NCBI RefSeq assembly: GCF_025699065.1
Contig: NZ_JAILWF010000005.1
Span: forward strand, 62,001-126,000
Direction of reading: 5' to 3'
Source: Nitrosarchaeum sp.
GTDB lineage: Archaea > Thermoproteota > Nitrososphaeria > Nitrososphaerales > Nitrosopumilaceae
Length of the DNA: 64,000 bases
This document shows, piece by piece, positions 24,807 to 33,414 of the stretch. The number at the start of each line of letters is the position of its first letter. Within the stretch, counting starts at the first letter, position 1. A program made the translations under genes and the position numbers. The notes below the pieces were generated by a model, which saw only the letters and a program-made list of their open reading frames with translations, searched no databases and had not been told where the DNA came from.

Positions 24807-24829
24807 ATTTAAATATGGTAGTAATTACT
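24807..24829 (-). promoter_or_regulatory. Pirin promoter: TATA box with adjacent palindrome
   Basis: ATTTAAAT (24807-24814) lies about 26 nt before the GTG start; the palindrome AGTAATTACT (24820-24829) begins 5 bp upstream of it, with further TTACTTAGTA repeats beyond. Similar TAGTA/TACTA elements at the HxlR promoter suggest one regulator. Confidence 0.4.
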
Positions 24830-24901
24830 TACTTAGTAGGTTAGAATAACCTTACCACGATGGTTTGAATATTTTTGGAATTGACATAGACAGATGTAGA
24901 A

Positions 24902-25297
24902 TTAAATTTCTAACGCCTTTTTCCAACCTAAAATTTCATTATCAAAATTCTTCAGTTGTTCTTCAAACTGTTCATGGGTCATAGATTCAGGTCGAATAAA
25001 CAACCAAGATACAGTAGCACCACTTTGGTTAGGAGTAACTCTACACGATACAGTCCATTCTACACCACCGCCGATAAAGTCATTATCTAAAATTCCAAAT
25101 TTTTCATTTTGTCTTAATCTTATTTTTGCTTTGCCAGATGATGAATCGCATATCCACCAATCATCCTTATCTCTTTGAATATTTTTTAATGCACCGCCAG
25201 ATTCCCAGTTCTTGACATTTGTGAAAAATTCAAAAACAGTTTTGACATCTTTTGTTGTTACTAGTGTTTTTACAATTATGGATCTTGGAGCACTCAT
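24902..25297 (-). CDS. SRPBCC (START-like) family protein
   Basis: 131 residues with the helix-grip layout: an initial strand (RSIIVKTLVTTKDVKTVFEFF), VKNWESGG, six central strands and a long C-terminal helix (MTHEQFEEQLKNFDNEILGW). Hydrophobic-ligand binding is typical of the superfamily; the specific ligand is unknown. Confidence 0.75.
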   Translation of the reverse strand: MSAPRSIIVKTLVTTKDVKTVFEFFTNVKNWESGGALKNIQRDKDDWWICDSSSGKAKIRLRQNEKFGILDNDFIGGGVEWTVSCRVTPNQSGATVSWLFIRPESMTHEQFEEQLKNFDNEILGWKKALEI

Positions 25298-25405
25298 GTT
25301 CTAAAATCAATAACGTTGATGTCATATACGTTTCTTAGGTCATATTCGTAGGATCGGGTTGTTAAATGAAGAGTAAATTAGACATAAAAAAAATGTGAAA
25401 AATAA

Positions 25406-26392
25406 TCAATCCTCTAAAACATGAATTAGATCTTTTAGTTTACGTCTTGATTTTGGCGATTTGCGAACATCTGGATATCCAATACAAAGAATAGATGAAG
25501 GCCTCAAGTCAGTTCCAAGAACTTGTTTTACTTTATCTTCATCAATCATTCCAATCCAGATAGAGCTTAATCCCAAAGCTGTTGCTACTAGTTGAGAGTA
25601 AGATGCAGCCAAAGTAGCATCTTGCAGAGAAAACTTTGCAAGCATTTCAGGCGAGAAATTCATCTTGACTCTACTAGGATTCATACAAAAAACCAAAACC
25701 AGAGGAGCATTAACAAATGGTTGACGATTTGCAGCCTCCACAAGTGCCTCTTTTGCTTTTTTACTTTTCACATAAAATACTTCTAATCCCTGAAAGTTTC
25801 CAGCAGATGGAGCAGTATCAGCTGCTGCCAAAATCTTTTCAATCTTCCAGTCTTCAACCTTTGTTTTAGAAAATTTTCTTGTAGAACGTCTTGTAGAAAT
25901 GATCCTAAATATATCAGATTCAGATACTTCAGCTCCTTTTGTTTTACTTGATAATATGGCATTAAGAAGAGATGTTGGTTTTTGAGATTTTTTTTCAGAT
26001 GGCTTTACATCATCGTCTTTTTGAATCCATACAGATGGATAGAATTCTTTGGGGAAGATTTGAACGTATAGTGGATCATGTGGAATTTTTGCATATTCTA
26101 AAATTTTTTCCCTAAATTCTCTCGCATTTGCTTCAAGCTGATCTCTGTCTTTTAGTCTAAACTGAACAACATCAGAATTTATTAAAATTTCACTAAAATT
26201 ATCTTCCAGTTCTACTTTACCTACATTATTGTTTTTTAGAATTTCAACTAACTGATCTAGCTCATCTTTGTTTAATACAACTGTATCGACATCATCTTCA
26301 TCTATACCACTCCAAATAATTCTGCAACCATCCTTTGAAAAATAAGATGGTTCCACTTTAGAAAAAATCATTAATTCAGATATCAAAATCAT
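25406..26392 (-). CDS. Nitroreductase family protein with N-terminal extension
   Basis: Residues about 150-328 form an FMN-dependent nitroreductase domain (ISTRRSTRKFSKTKV, APSAGNFQGLEVFYV, ATALGLSSIWIGMI). The first 150 residues are an extra acidic domain not found in the plain family and not recognised by me. ATG 26392 is used; ATG 26371 is equally possible. Cytoplasmic; acceptor unknown. Confidence 0.85.
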   Translation of the reverse strand: MILISELMIFSKVEPSYFSKDGCRIIWSGIDEDDVDTVVLNKDELDQLVEILKNNNVGKVELEDNFSEILINSDVVQFRLKDRDQLEANAREFREKILEYAKIPHDPLYVQIFPKEFYPSVWIQKDDDVKPSEKKSQKPTSLLNAILSSKTKGAEVSESDIFRIISTRRSTRKFSKTKVEDWKIEKILAAADTAPSAGNFQGLEVFYVKSKKAKEALVEAANRQPFVNAPLVLVFCMNPSRVKMNFSPEMLAKFSLQDATLAASYSQLVATALGLSSIWIGMIDEDKVKQVLGTDLRPSSILCIGYPDVRKSPKSRRKLKDLIHVLED

Positions 26393-26475
26393 ACATAAAA
26401 AAGTAATCTGAAATTTTTCATTTTGACGACAAATGAAAAATAAATATTAAAATTTCACGCAAAAAACAGCTAAAT

Positions 26476-27507
26476 ATGAATAAAATGCGAGCCATGGTAT
26501 TATCTAAATGCGCACCAATTGAGACAAATCCTTTGAAATTAACTGAAATAGATAGGCATGAAATCAAAAGACCAGACGAGATTTTAATAAAAATTGAGGC
26601 CTGTGGAGTTTGTCACTCTCAGCTGCACGGAATAGAGGGAGATTGGAAAGATATTGGAATTCCACCGACTTTACCAACAGTCCCAGGTCACGAATTGGTA
26701 GGAAAAATTATTGAGATTGGCAGTAACGTAACTAAATTCAAAGTAGGAGACAGAGCTGGAATTACTCCACTACTTGAAGCATGTAAAACATGTCAATATT
26801 GTAAAGAAGGCAAGGAACAGCTTTGTGAATCTTCAGAGATCACAGGGGAATCGCTCAGAGGAGGATATTCAGAATACATTACAGTATCACAAGACTTTGC
26901 AACAAAGATTCCAGATAAAATGAAAGCAGAGTATGCAGCCCCGTTATTTTGTGCAGGAATTACAGCTTACAAGGCAGTAAAAGCTGCAGAACCAAAGTCT
27001 CACAAAAAGATTGGAATATTTGGAATTGGTGGTGTGGGCCATATGGCAGTACAGTTTGCAAAAGTAGAAGGATCCGAAGTTATTGCATTTTCACGTAGTA
27101 AAAATCATCTAGATGTTGCAAAGAAACTAGGAGCAATTGATGCCATGGTATTTTCAGATAAACAGGAATTTCTAGATGAGCTAAAAGATAAACATGGGAT
27201 GTTAGATGCTGCAATTGTCTTTGCACCAGCAGATGTGGTAACTGATGCTGCAATAAAATCAGTAAAGAAGGGTGGATTAATTGTAATTGCAACAGTTGGA
27301 AAGAATCCTACATTTTTTGCATTTGAAGAAAAAACAATTCGTGGAACTGTGATTGGTTCAACTAAAGATATGGAACAAGTAATCAAAATATGCGATGAAA
27401 ATAATTTGACTGTAGTTACAGAGACTTATCCTCTTGAAAAAGCAAACGAGGTTCTCAAGAAACTAAAAGAGTCTCAGATTCAAGCAAGAGCAGTATTGAT
27501 ACCCTAG
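26476..27507 (+). CDS. Zinc-dependent alcohol dehydrogenase family
   Basis: Medium-chain dehydrogenase of 343 residues. Catalytic zinc ligands in EACGVCHSQLHG and PTVPGHELVG, structural zinc cysteines in CKTCQYCKEGKEQLC, and a Rossmann motif GIFGIGGVGHMAVQFA. Reversible NAD(P)-linked alcohol/aldehyde conversion; the substrate is not determinable. Confidence 0.92.
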   Translation: MNKMRAMVLSKCAPIETNPLKLTEIDRHEIKRPDEILIKIEACGVCHSQLHGIEGDWKDIGIPPTLPTVPGHELVGKIIEIGSNVTKFKVGDRAGITPLLEACKTCQYCKEGKEQLCESSEITGESLRGGYSEYITVSQDFATKIPDKMKAEYAAPLFCAGITAYKAVKAAEPKSHKKIGIFGIGGVGHMAVQFAKVEGSEVIAFSRSKNHLDVAKKLGAIDAMVFSDKQEFLDELKDKHGMLDAAIVFAPADVVTDAAIKSVKKGGLIVIATVGKNPTFFAFEEKTIRGTVIGSTKDMEQVIKICDENNLTVVTETYPLEKANEVLKKLKESQIQARAVLIP

Positions 27508-27611
27508 TCTACAAAATAGGCTCAAAAATACCTATATAGATTATTGATATACTATAGGATTACAAGAAATCATTGTGATTCGGTTATACTTTCACATAGC
27601 AACTAATAATC

Positions 27612-27701
27612 ATGACAAAAACACCAAAAATTCAACTCGTAGATGATTTTATCGAAGGCGAGTTAGATTATGACGATGATGGAACCTATTATGGAGAATA
27701 A
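27612..27701 (+). CDS. Acidic microprotein, 29 aa
   Basis: ATG frame of 29 codons; the C-terminal half is almost all Asp, Glu and Tyr (EGELDYDDDGTYYGE). Stands alone in a 278-bp gap between the dehydrogenase and the next gene. Strong composition bias argues for a real protein, but the evidence is limited. Confidence 0.45.
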   Translation: MTKTPKIQLVDDFIEGELDYDDDGTYYGE

Positions 27702-27785
27702 TATTCCACATCGTTTATTGTAAAAAAATAAAAGAAATTTTTAGACAAAATCAACATTAATGTACTATTAGAGACAAGAATATTC

Positions 27786-27974
27786 ATGGCAAATTACACA
27801 ACACAAGTAAATACAATCCACAAAAAATTTACTGGTGCATTAAAAAAGGCAAAAACAAGACAGGCAATAAACAAAGCATACAGTGCCCATAGAAAAGATC
27901 ATGAGAGATTACTCAAAAGTCATCTTGCCGAAGAAATGAGACAGATTAAAAAAGCCAAAGCAAAACTTGATTAA
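27786..27974 (+). CDS. Small basic helical protein, 62 aa
   Basis: Lys/Arg/His-rich helical protein without cysteines (ALKKAKTRQAINKAYSAHRK). It could bind nucleic acid. Single gene, ATG start. Family not recognised. Confidence 0.6.
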   Translation: MANYTTQVNTIHKKFTGALKKAKTRQAINKAYSAHRKDHERLLKSHLAEEMRQIKKAKAKLD

Positions 27975-28046
27975 TCAAAAATATTTTTTATTTTTTAATA
28001 AACAAGATTTTTATGAATTTACAAGATTTAGTTTAAAACTATAGAA

Positions 28047-28544
28047 TTATGTGATTCGCTCTATTGCAACAAATCCTTCATCTAAAGTCGGAATATCAAA
28101 TGAATTGATTTGTTCTAGAATTACCTCTTTTGGTATAGATTTTCCGCTCTTTTTTTCTCTGTTTTTTAGTCGTTCAAATATTACATTTTTTGGTAATTCA
28201 AAACTAACTGCACTTAATTCCAAGTTTTTTCCATGTTCTAATGCAAATGACTTTAATTCATTAATCAGAGAGATTCGAATGTGGCGTTTTAGATGAGTTC
28301 TATCAATTACAAAGTCTTTATCATTTAAAATGCAATCATGTATCTTTTCAAAAAATTTTGATGTAATGTAATCAAATTTTTTTTTATTTTGTATATAATC
28401 AAATGCTTGAGTATATGAAATTCCCATGATATCAGCTAATTCTTCAATAACAAAATCAGTGGAGCAGGCGACGTATTCCTTATGAGAATTAACCCATGTA
28501 GTTTTGCCAGAGCCAGATACGCCAATCATAAATATTCCCTTCAT
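28047..28544 (-). CDS. P-loop kinase (AAA_33 / polynucleotide-kinase-like)
   Basis: Walker A GVSGSGKTTW at residues 8-17, a DFVIDRTHLKR lid-type motif near residue 97 and a C-terminal DIPTLDEGF motif shared with the paralogue at 42223. Such small kinases act on nucleotides, RNA ends or metabolites; the substrate is unknown. Confidence 0.8.
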   Translation of the reverse strand: MKGIFMIGVSGSGKTTWVNSHKEYVACSTDFVIEELADIMGISYTQAFDYIQNKKKFDYITSKFFEKIHDCILNDKDFVIDRTHLKRHIRISLINELKSFALEHGKNLELSAVSFELPKNVIFERLKNREKKSGKSIPKEVILEQINSFDIPTLDEGFVAIERIT

Positions 28545-28689
28545 GGAGATAGATGGATTTTGACAATTATTTGGGTATAACCAAACATGCCAAAAGAGGC
28601 AAAATCAGAGTAGAATTTAGGCATATTTTGATTCAAAGGGCTTTACAATAGTTTAATTACGACTCGATTTCAAGGAGCTTCAGAAAGAT

Positions 28690-29061
28690 ATGCCCTTCGA
28701 TAGAGATGGCCCAAGAGAAATGTTTACTGCAACCTGTGGTGACTGTGGCAATGAATGTCAAATACCATTCAAACCAAAAGACGACAGACCTGTATATTGC
28801 AGAGAATGTTTCCAAAAGCATAAACCTCAAGAACGCTCCGGCGGTTCTAGATTTGGCGGAAGATCAAGTTATGGCGGTAGATCAAGTTATGGCAGAGGAT
28901 CAAGTGATAGAGGCTCCAGATTCAGTAGAGATGATAGACCAAGAGAAATGTTTACTGCAACCTGTGGTGACTGTGGCAATGAATGTCAAATACCATTCAA
29001 ACCAAAAGACGACAGACCTGTATATTGCAGAGAATGTTTCCAAAATCACAGACAAAACTAG
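28690..29061 (+). CDS. Tandem CxxC-x17-CxxC zinc-binding protein
   Basis: Two copies of a zinc-binding domain, each MFTATCGDCGNECQIPFKP followed by YCRECF (residues about 8-41 and 84-117), joined by an Arg/Gly/Ser/Tyr linker (GGRSSYGGRSSYGRG-like) that resembles the RGG regions of RNA-binding proteins. The family occurs in bacteria and archaea, function unknown; RNA binding is a reasonable inference. A strong AAGGAGCTT Shine-Dalgarno-like string precedes the ATG. Confidence 0.85.
   Translation: MPFDRDGPREMFTATCGDCGNECQIPFKPKDDRPVYCRECFQKHKPQERSGGSRFGGRSSYGGRSSYGRGSSDRGSRFSRDDRPREMFTATCGDCGNECQIPFKPKDDRPVYCRECFQNHRQN
28711..28817. repeat. 107-bp perfect direct repeat, copy 1
   Basis: Identical to 28939-29045 at an offset of 228 bp; it covers one zinc domain of the gene above. 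No difference in 107 bp. Confidence 0.9.
28939..29045. repeat. 107-bp perfect direct repeat, copy 2
   Basis: Partner of 28711-28817. Identity at silent sites shows recent duplication or ongoing gene conversion. Confidence 0.9.
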
Positions 29062-29143
29062 TAAATTGTTTTGAGTAAAACTCAAAACTCCGAATATTTT
29101 ATCTAACCAAAGATTTAGAATCTTTCATTTCTGCCAAATATCA

Positions 29144-29341
29144 TTGAATGAAATACCAACCAGAGATAAAATAAAAATTGGAATTAAAGTAAAGATTGTT
29201 CAAAAACAAGATCAAAGAAATGGAAATTTGACTGAAGGGATGGTAAAAAGAATTCTTACATCAAGTAAATTCCACCCTCATGGGATTAAAGTGGAATTAG
29301 ATAATGGAAAAATAGGACGCGTTCAAAGTTTAGTGGCTTAA
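29144..29341 (+). CDS. ywbE: YwbE family protein
   Basis: 65 residues with the family signature: TRDKIKIGIKVKIVQKQDQR, GNLTEGMVKRILT and HPHGIKVELDNGKIGRV. A small beta-barrel of unknown role, found in bacteria and archaea. TTG start; an ATG two codons later is out of frame. Confidence 0.88.
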   Translation: MNEIPTRDKIKIGIKVKIVQKQDQRNGNLTEGMVKRILTSSKFHPHGIKVELDNGKIGRVQSLVA

Positions 29342-29365
29342 ATAACAGATGATAGAATTTTTCAT

Positions 29366-29518
29366 ATGAACTGCAAAAGATGCCATCATACTAATGAAGC
29401 CCACGTATCATCAAATGAAAGTAAATCATTGATGAGGGCAGGTAAATGCAACATTCCCAGTTGTACCTGCAAGCAGTATCTAGACCCTATTCAAGAGATA
29501 GACGAAGACTTGATGTGA
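29366..29518 (+). CDS. Small Cys/His protein, 50 aa
   Basis: ATG frame with CKRCHH at the N-terminus and CNIPSCTC (residues 28-35), a probable zinc site, then an acidic C-terminal tail (EIDEDLM). Lies 24 bp after ywbE on the same strand. Resembles small thaumarchaeal zinc proteins of unknown role. Confidence 0.6.
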   Translation: MNCKRCHHTNEAHVSSNESKSLMRAGKCNIPSCTCKQYLDPIQEIDEDLM

Positions 29519-29554
29519 CAATAATTCATATAGTAAATTCTACTAAAACATTTT

Positions 29555-29788
29555 ATGAAAAAACATGCACCTGCTGAAGAGATGAAACAAGAGTTAGATA
29601 ATTTATTATCCAAACTAAACGCAATGGAAATTGTTGCATCTGATGAATTTCAAAAAGGATCAGTTAAGGTGTTAAGAGCGCTAGTAGAAGGACAGATTCA
29701 CTCAATTAATGAATTTGAACATTTGAAAAAAGCAATGGACTTGCTTACATTAGAAATTTTCAAATTACAAAATAAGATCAAGAGTTAA
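29555..29788 (+). CDS. Small coiled-coil protein, 77 aa
   Basis: Two predicted helices with heptad spacing of Leu, Ile and Met (EEMKQELDNLLSKLNAM; LTLEIFKLQNKIKS). No cysteines. Overlaps the convergent gene 29778 by 11 bp. Confidence 0.6.
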   Translation: MKKHAPAEEMKQELDNLLSKLNAMEIVASDEFQKGSVKVLRALVEGQIHSINEFEHLKKAMDLLTLEIFKLQNKIKS

Positions 29789-30260
29789 GTCTAGTATCAC
29801 TAATTCCACATTCAGTACAACGAATAATGGTTGATTTTTCTAATACTTGATCAACTTTCATTTCAGAACCGCAACAAGGACAGGATATTTTTTGAGTATC
29901 TGATTTTTGACGTATCTTATAATCAGGCTTTACCTCTTTTATCTCCTCATTGCATATAGGACGGTATCTTGTAATGATAAGATCAGTTATTCTTTTTCGT
30001 TCTTCATTTCCTGATTCAAACATTGGCAATATGGCCAGATGTAATGATTTTTCTAAGGCTAAATTATTCCAGCATTTGAAACTAGGGTGATTGGTGAAAA
30101 ACTTCTCATCTGAGGTCTGCTCGCAATCATCGGCATAAATTATCTTAAAAGAGTCCTTTTGTCTAGACAGTATCAAATAGACAACTTTTTCCATTGGAGG
30201 TCCCCATTCTGAAAGTTTGATTGGACCGAGAAATTCGTATTGGAGAATTTGAATGCTCAA
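29778..30260 (-). CDS. Hypothetical protein with C-terminal zinc ribbon
   Basis: The N-terminal 110 residues (YEFLGPIKLSEWGPPMEKVV, IIYADDCEQTSDEKFF, FKCWNN) form a conserved thaumarchaeal domain I cannot name. Residues about 130-155 are a zinc ribbon (CPCC ... CTEC). Possibly nucleic-acid related. Confidence 0.65.
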   Translation of the reverse strand: MSIQILQYEFLGPIKLSEWGPPMEKVVYLILSRQKDSFKIIYADDCEQTSDEKFFTNHPSFKCWNNLALEKSLHLAILPMFESGNEERKRITDLIITRYRPICNEEIKEVKPDYKIRQKSDTQKISCPCCGSEMKVDQVLEKSTIIRCTECGISDTRLNS

Positions 30261-30379
30261 TGAATATAGATCAAATTACTGACTTTTGTTTTTTGCTAGT
30301 ATGATAAAAATAGTGCCAAGATTTGATCGTAATTAACTTCTTGAAAAGAATAAATTCAAGAGAATAAGATTTTTGTTGA

Positions 30380-30628
30380 ATGAAAGAACCTCACAATCAT
30401 GCTCAAGTAGGTTATAGCATGATTTTGGTAGCAGCAAGTCTTACAGCAATTGCCCTTATTGCACTGGCAATAGGTGCAGATGTGCTTTTTGGAGACAATA
30501 TTCAAAGGGGAAATACGGCTCATTTTGAAGAATGTAAAGCAATTGATTTTAAATCAAAAGACTGTGAGAAATATTGGGATAGAATTAACAACGAAGTATC
30601 TGGAATTTATGTAGATCTGGGTAAATAA
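30380..30628 (+). CDS. Small membrane protein, 82 aa
   Basis: One hydrophobic helix at residues 12-34 (MILVAASLTAIALIALAIGA), then a soluble tail with two Cys (ECKAIDFKSKDC), likely extracytoplasmic. No family recognised. Confidence 0.6.
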   Translation: MKEPHNHAQVGYSMILVAASLTAIALIALAIGADVLFGDNIQRGNTAHFEECKAIDFKSKDCEKYWDRINNEVSGIYVDLGK

Positions 30629-30712
30629 GTTCAAGACCAAAATAGAAAATTTGATTTATGTCAAGATAATTTATTATTAAAGCATATTAGGTTGATTTCA
30701 CTAAATTAATCC

Positions 30713-30925
30713 ATGAATGGTTACGAGTTTCCTAAAAGTTCAGAAATCATACAATTGCAAGAGAAGTTAGATACGTTAATTGAACATCATAAACAAAAAT
30801 GTAAGTTATATGAAAATGCCAGAAAAAGTAAAAACACAGAGATGGCAAATCGTTTGTATGAGGACAGTAAAATTTTATGGAAATCAATTGAAGATATAAA
30901 AAAAGAAATTAAAAAATTACAATAA
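30713..30925 (+). CDS. Small coiled-coil protein, 70 aa
   Basis: Highly charged, continuously helical; one Cys. Tail-to-tail with the membrane protein gene 30939. Function unknown. Confidence 0.6.
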   Translation: MNGYEFPKSSEIIQLQEKLDTLIEHHKQKCKLYENARKSKNTEMANRLYEDSKILWKSIEDIKKEIKKLQ

Positions 30926-30938
30926 TTTAGAAAATAAC

Positions 30939-31628
30939 TTAGTAGCCATTTGCAAAATCTTCCATGGTGTTTAGATTTTTAGTTAGCTTATTCATTGCAT
31001 AAAATGCACCACCAACGATTCCTGCATGGTAAAATGTATACAAAAATACAGCCGAAGATGTATGATCAGATTTTGTAAAACTTAGAATTAACATGGTAAA
31101 GAAAACAAATGTTCCAACGCATGTTACAAGTTTATTGAGTATACCGTCACTCATTCCAACAATTCTCTTTGTGGCACCTGCCATCAATGCAATGCTAGTA
31201 AGAATTAGAAAAGTTGCACCGCCGTTTGCAGTTACGTATTCGTTTAACCATGGAAGTAGGCCATCTTTTAATATATCAGATTCAGGCATTGTACTGCCTC
31301 CGTTTAATGCAAAGTTTACTGCACTGAACATGCTTCCGATAACAAAGAAGAACAAGAATGTTTTAGCAATGGACCTTTTGAGGGGACTGCGTATCTCACT
31401 TGGTTTTACGGCTCGCTCAGTAATTCTCACACCATAAAGAAATCCAATTGCAGCTGCTGGCAGAAACATCAGATTAATCAAAATTGGAGATTCTTGGTTA
31501 ATTGCTTCAATTTGAGGATAAAATACTAGAAACAAAAGTACGGCAAAGGAAGCAGATACTACAAACAAGATCAAATTAAGATATTTGCGGTCACCAGATG
31601 CTGTCTGGTCGTATTCCCAATTGTACAT
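30939..31628 (-). CDS. Polytopic membrane protein, 229 aa
   Basis: Six or seven hydrophobic helices with short loops; a cytoplasmic N-terminus (YNWEYDQTASGDRKYL) and a basic loop around residue 75 (ERAVKPSEIRSPLKRS). No transporter signature recognised. Confidence 0.75.
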   Translation of the reverse strand: MYNWEYDQTASGDRKYLNLILFVVSASFAVLLFLVFYPQIEAINQESPILINLMFLPAAAIGFLYGVRITERAVKPSEIRSPLKRSIAKTFLFFFVIGSMFSAVNFALNGGSTMPESDILKDGLLPWLNEYVTANGGATFLILTSIALMAGATKRIVGMSDGILNKLVTCVGTFVFFTMLILSFTKSDHTSSAVFLYTFYHAGIVGGAFYAMNKLTKNLNTMEDFANGY

Positions 31629-31732
31629 TTTTAAGAATCAGAACGAAATCATTAAAGTTCAAGTCGAAAAATCATTTGGTCAAAGTATCAATTCTCTTTA
31701 CCCTTTTTACAGACTTCAGCCTAACAAATTCA

Positions 31733-31939
31733 ATGAAATTGATTACTTTGGTAGGTGCTGGGATAACAATTATGGGCGTAATTTTTCATCTTCAAGGCCA
31801 ATCAATAGTGGGCCCAGAATCATCGTTTATGTATTCAAACCCAGAGTGGGTCAACTATGGAATTCAGATTGCGATGATAGGAACCATAATCATGGCAATT
31901 GGAATTAGTTTGAGATTTATTAGAAAATCTAAACGGTAA
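31733..31939 (+). CDS. Small two-helix membrane protein, 68 aa
   Basis: ATG 31733 begins a short protein with two hydrophobic helices (residues 3-18 and 40-60) and a basic C-terminus (RFIRKSKR). The frame is open further upstream but reads through the promoter of the divergent gene, so the short start is preferred. Overlaps the convergent AsnC-type gene by 11 bp. Confidence 0.6.
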   Translation: MKLITLVGAGITIMGVIFHLQGQSIVGPESSFMYSNPEWVNYGIQIAMIGTIIMAIGISLRFIRKSKR

Positions 31940-32159
31940 CTCGAAGAGTTATAGTGCTACGAATTTTTCCTACTTTACGAATTTTTGTTGAAATGATATT
32001 ATTTAGTTGGGTTATGGTTTCAGTCTCTAATGAAACTACAATATCATAATTTCCAAATGTGATAGTACAGTCTTTAATTTCTGGAATCTCTTTTAGTTTT
32101 AAATAGATTGAATGTTCTTCGCCAATTTCACAGCTGATCAGCATGTATGCTTTTTCCAT
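31929..32159 (-). CDS. Lrp/AsnC-type ligand-binding domain protein
   Basis: Stand-alone RAM domain: MEKAYMLISCEIGEEHSIYLKL, then GNYDIVVSLET and a final STITLRV strand. It has no DNA-binding domain; such proteins are thought to join Lrp/AsnC regulators in mixed oligomers that respond to amino acids. I start at the second ATG (32159), where the family begins. Confidence 0.82.
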   Translation of the reverse strand: MEKAYMLISCEIGEEHSIYLKLKEIPEIKDCTITFGNYDIVVSLETETITQLNNIISTKIRKVGKIRSTITLRVTV

Positions 32160-32217
32160 TTCAATTGCAATGAAAAACACTACAACTTAAAGACATCTTA
32201 GAAAAGATTCTACGATC

Positions 32218-33414
32218 TCAAAATCCAGATCCTAGTGGATCTTCAGGTTTCATAATTTCACGAAGAACTATAGTAGCAAATGAACCTCGAGATAAAGTAA
32301 ACTCTACTGTAGTATCTTTTGAGAAATGATCTGTACATTGAATTGCAGCTTGTCTAAATCCCCCTTCACTGCTAATTTCTTGCATCTCTTTGATGAAAAA
32401 ATCTTTGGGAGTGATTTCTTCAGTCTGAAGAATTTTAGATATCTGAAAATCAAAGCGAGTTTTTTTGTAATACGAATAACCGACAAAAGGCAAAGCAAGA
32501 AACTGATCTAGTCCTTTAACATATTTTCCAATAATTCCATGAGAATCATAACAAACATCACCCTCTTTAGCAGCAAAGAGATTTTCACCATCAGTAAATG
32601 CGGCACTTAATGTATGATTAAAAAGAAAAGATTGGTAAGCTTGGACGTAAAATCTTCGTAAAGGTAATGGTACTGCATGTATTGCTTTTTGTGGATCATC
32701 ATGTTCAATCATTTCTTGGAGCACGATTCTTTCAACATCCATTTGTGGAGGAACTTGATCCAAGTATTTTTTGTAATTTGAAGGGTCTGCAAGTTTTTCT
32801 CTTATCTCGGTATTTTCTTTAGAGTCATAAGTAGAGGTAAAAGATAGGAGTAAATCGACTGCTTTTTTGAAATTTCGCTGTAAAAGGGCCTTGCCAATAA
32901 GATGAGTTACGGCTCTTTTAGAGCCAAATCGTTGGTAACCGTAAAAATTTAGAATTTTATCATATTCTGCAAAGTCAGATAAATTTCCAACACAGTTTGA
33001 AATTTTAATGCTAAAATGATTACCAATCATATCTTTTTTTGATAGAGGTTTTTTTACATGGCCAATTTTTTCAAGAGAATATTTTTCGGAAGAATAATTA
33101 TCAATTGATTTACTTTTGCTATCAGAGCAAACAAATTGTTCAGTAACTGCAGATGCATCCTTTAATCCAAGTGATTTTAATCTAATTCCTGTTTTTTTAA
33201 AAATATCAGATAATGCATGGTTGGTATCTATTTTTTTCTTTTTTAGTTTGTATACAGCATAACCATCTTGTTGGATAATTGATTTAAGTGATTTTGGAGA
33301 GAGTACTTCATCTACTTTAAAGTGCTCAGATTCATCTTTAATTCGTCCGCCAATTCCATTAAATTTTGTACTATAAACTAAGATTCCTATTTGAGAATCT
33401 ATTTTTGGTATCAC
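32218..33414 (-). CDS. truD: tRNA pseudouridine synthase TruD
   Basis: Makes pseudouridine-13 in tRNA in the cytoplasm. Family signature GLKDASAVTEQ with the catalytic Asp at residue 86; the YQRFGSKRAVTHLIGKALL helix and the archaeal-length insertion are present (398 aa). The start overlaps the end of the upstream propeller gene by 4 bp. Confidence 0.93.
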   Translation of the reverse strand: MIPKIDSQIGILVYSTKFNGIGGRIKDESEHFKVDEVLSPKSLKSIIQQDGYAVYKLKKKKIDTNHALSDIFKKTGIRLKSLGLKDASAVTEQFVCSDSKSKSIDNYSSEKYSLEKIGHVKKPLSKKDMIGNHFSIKISNCVGNLSDFAEYDKILNFYGYQRFGSKRAVTHLIGKALLQRNFKKAVDLLLSFTSTYDSKENTEIREKLADPSNYKKYLDQVPPQMDVERIVLQEMIEHDDPQKAIHAVPLPLRRFYVQAYQSFLFNHTLSAAFTDGENLFAAKEGDVCYDSHGIIGKYVKGLDQFLALPFVGYSYYKKTRFDFQISKILQTEEITPKDFFIKEMQEISSEGGFRQAAIQCTDHFSKDTTVEFTLSRGSFATIVLREIMKPEDPLGSGF

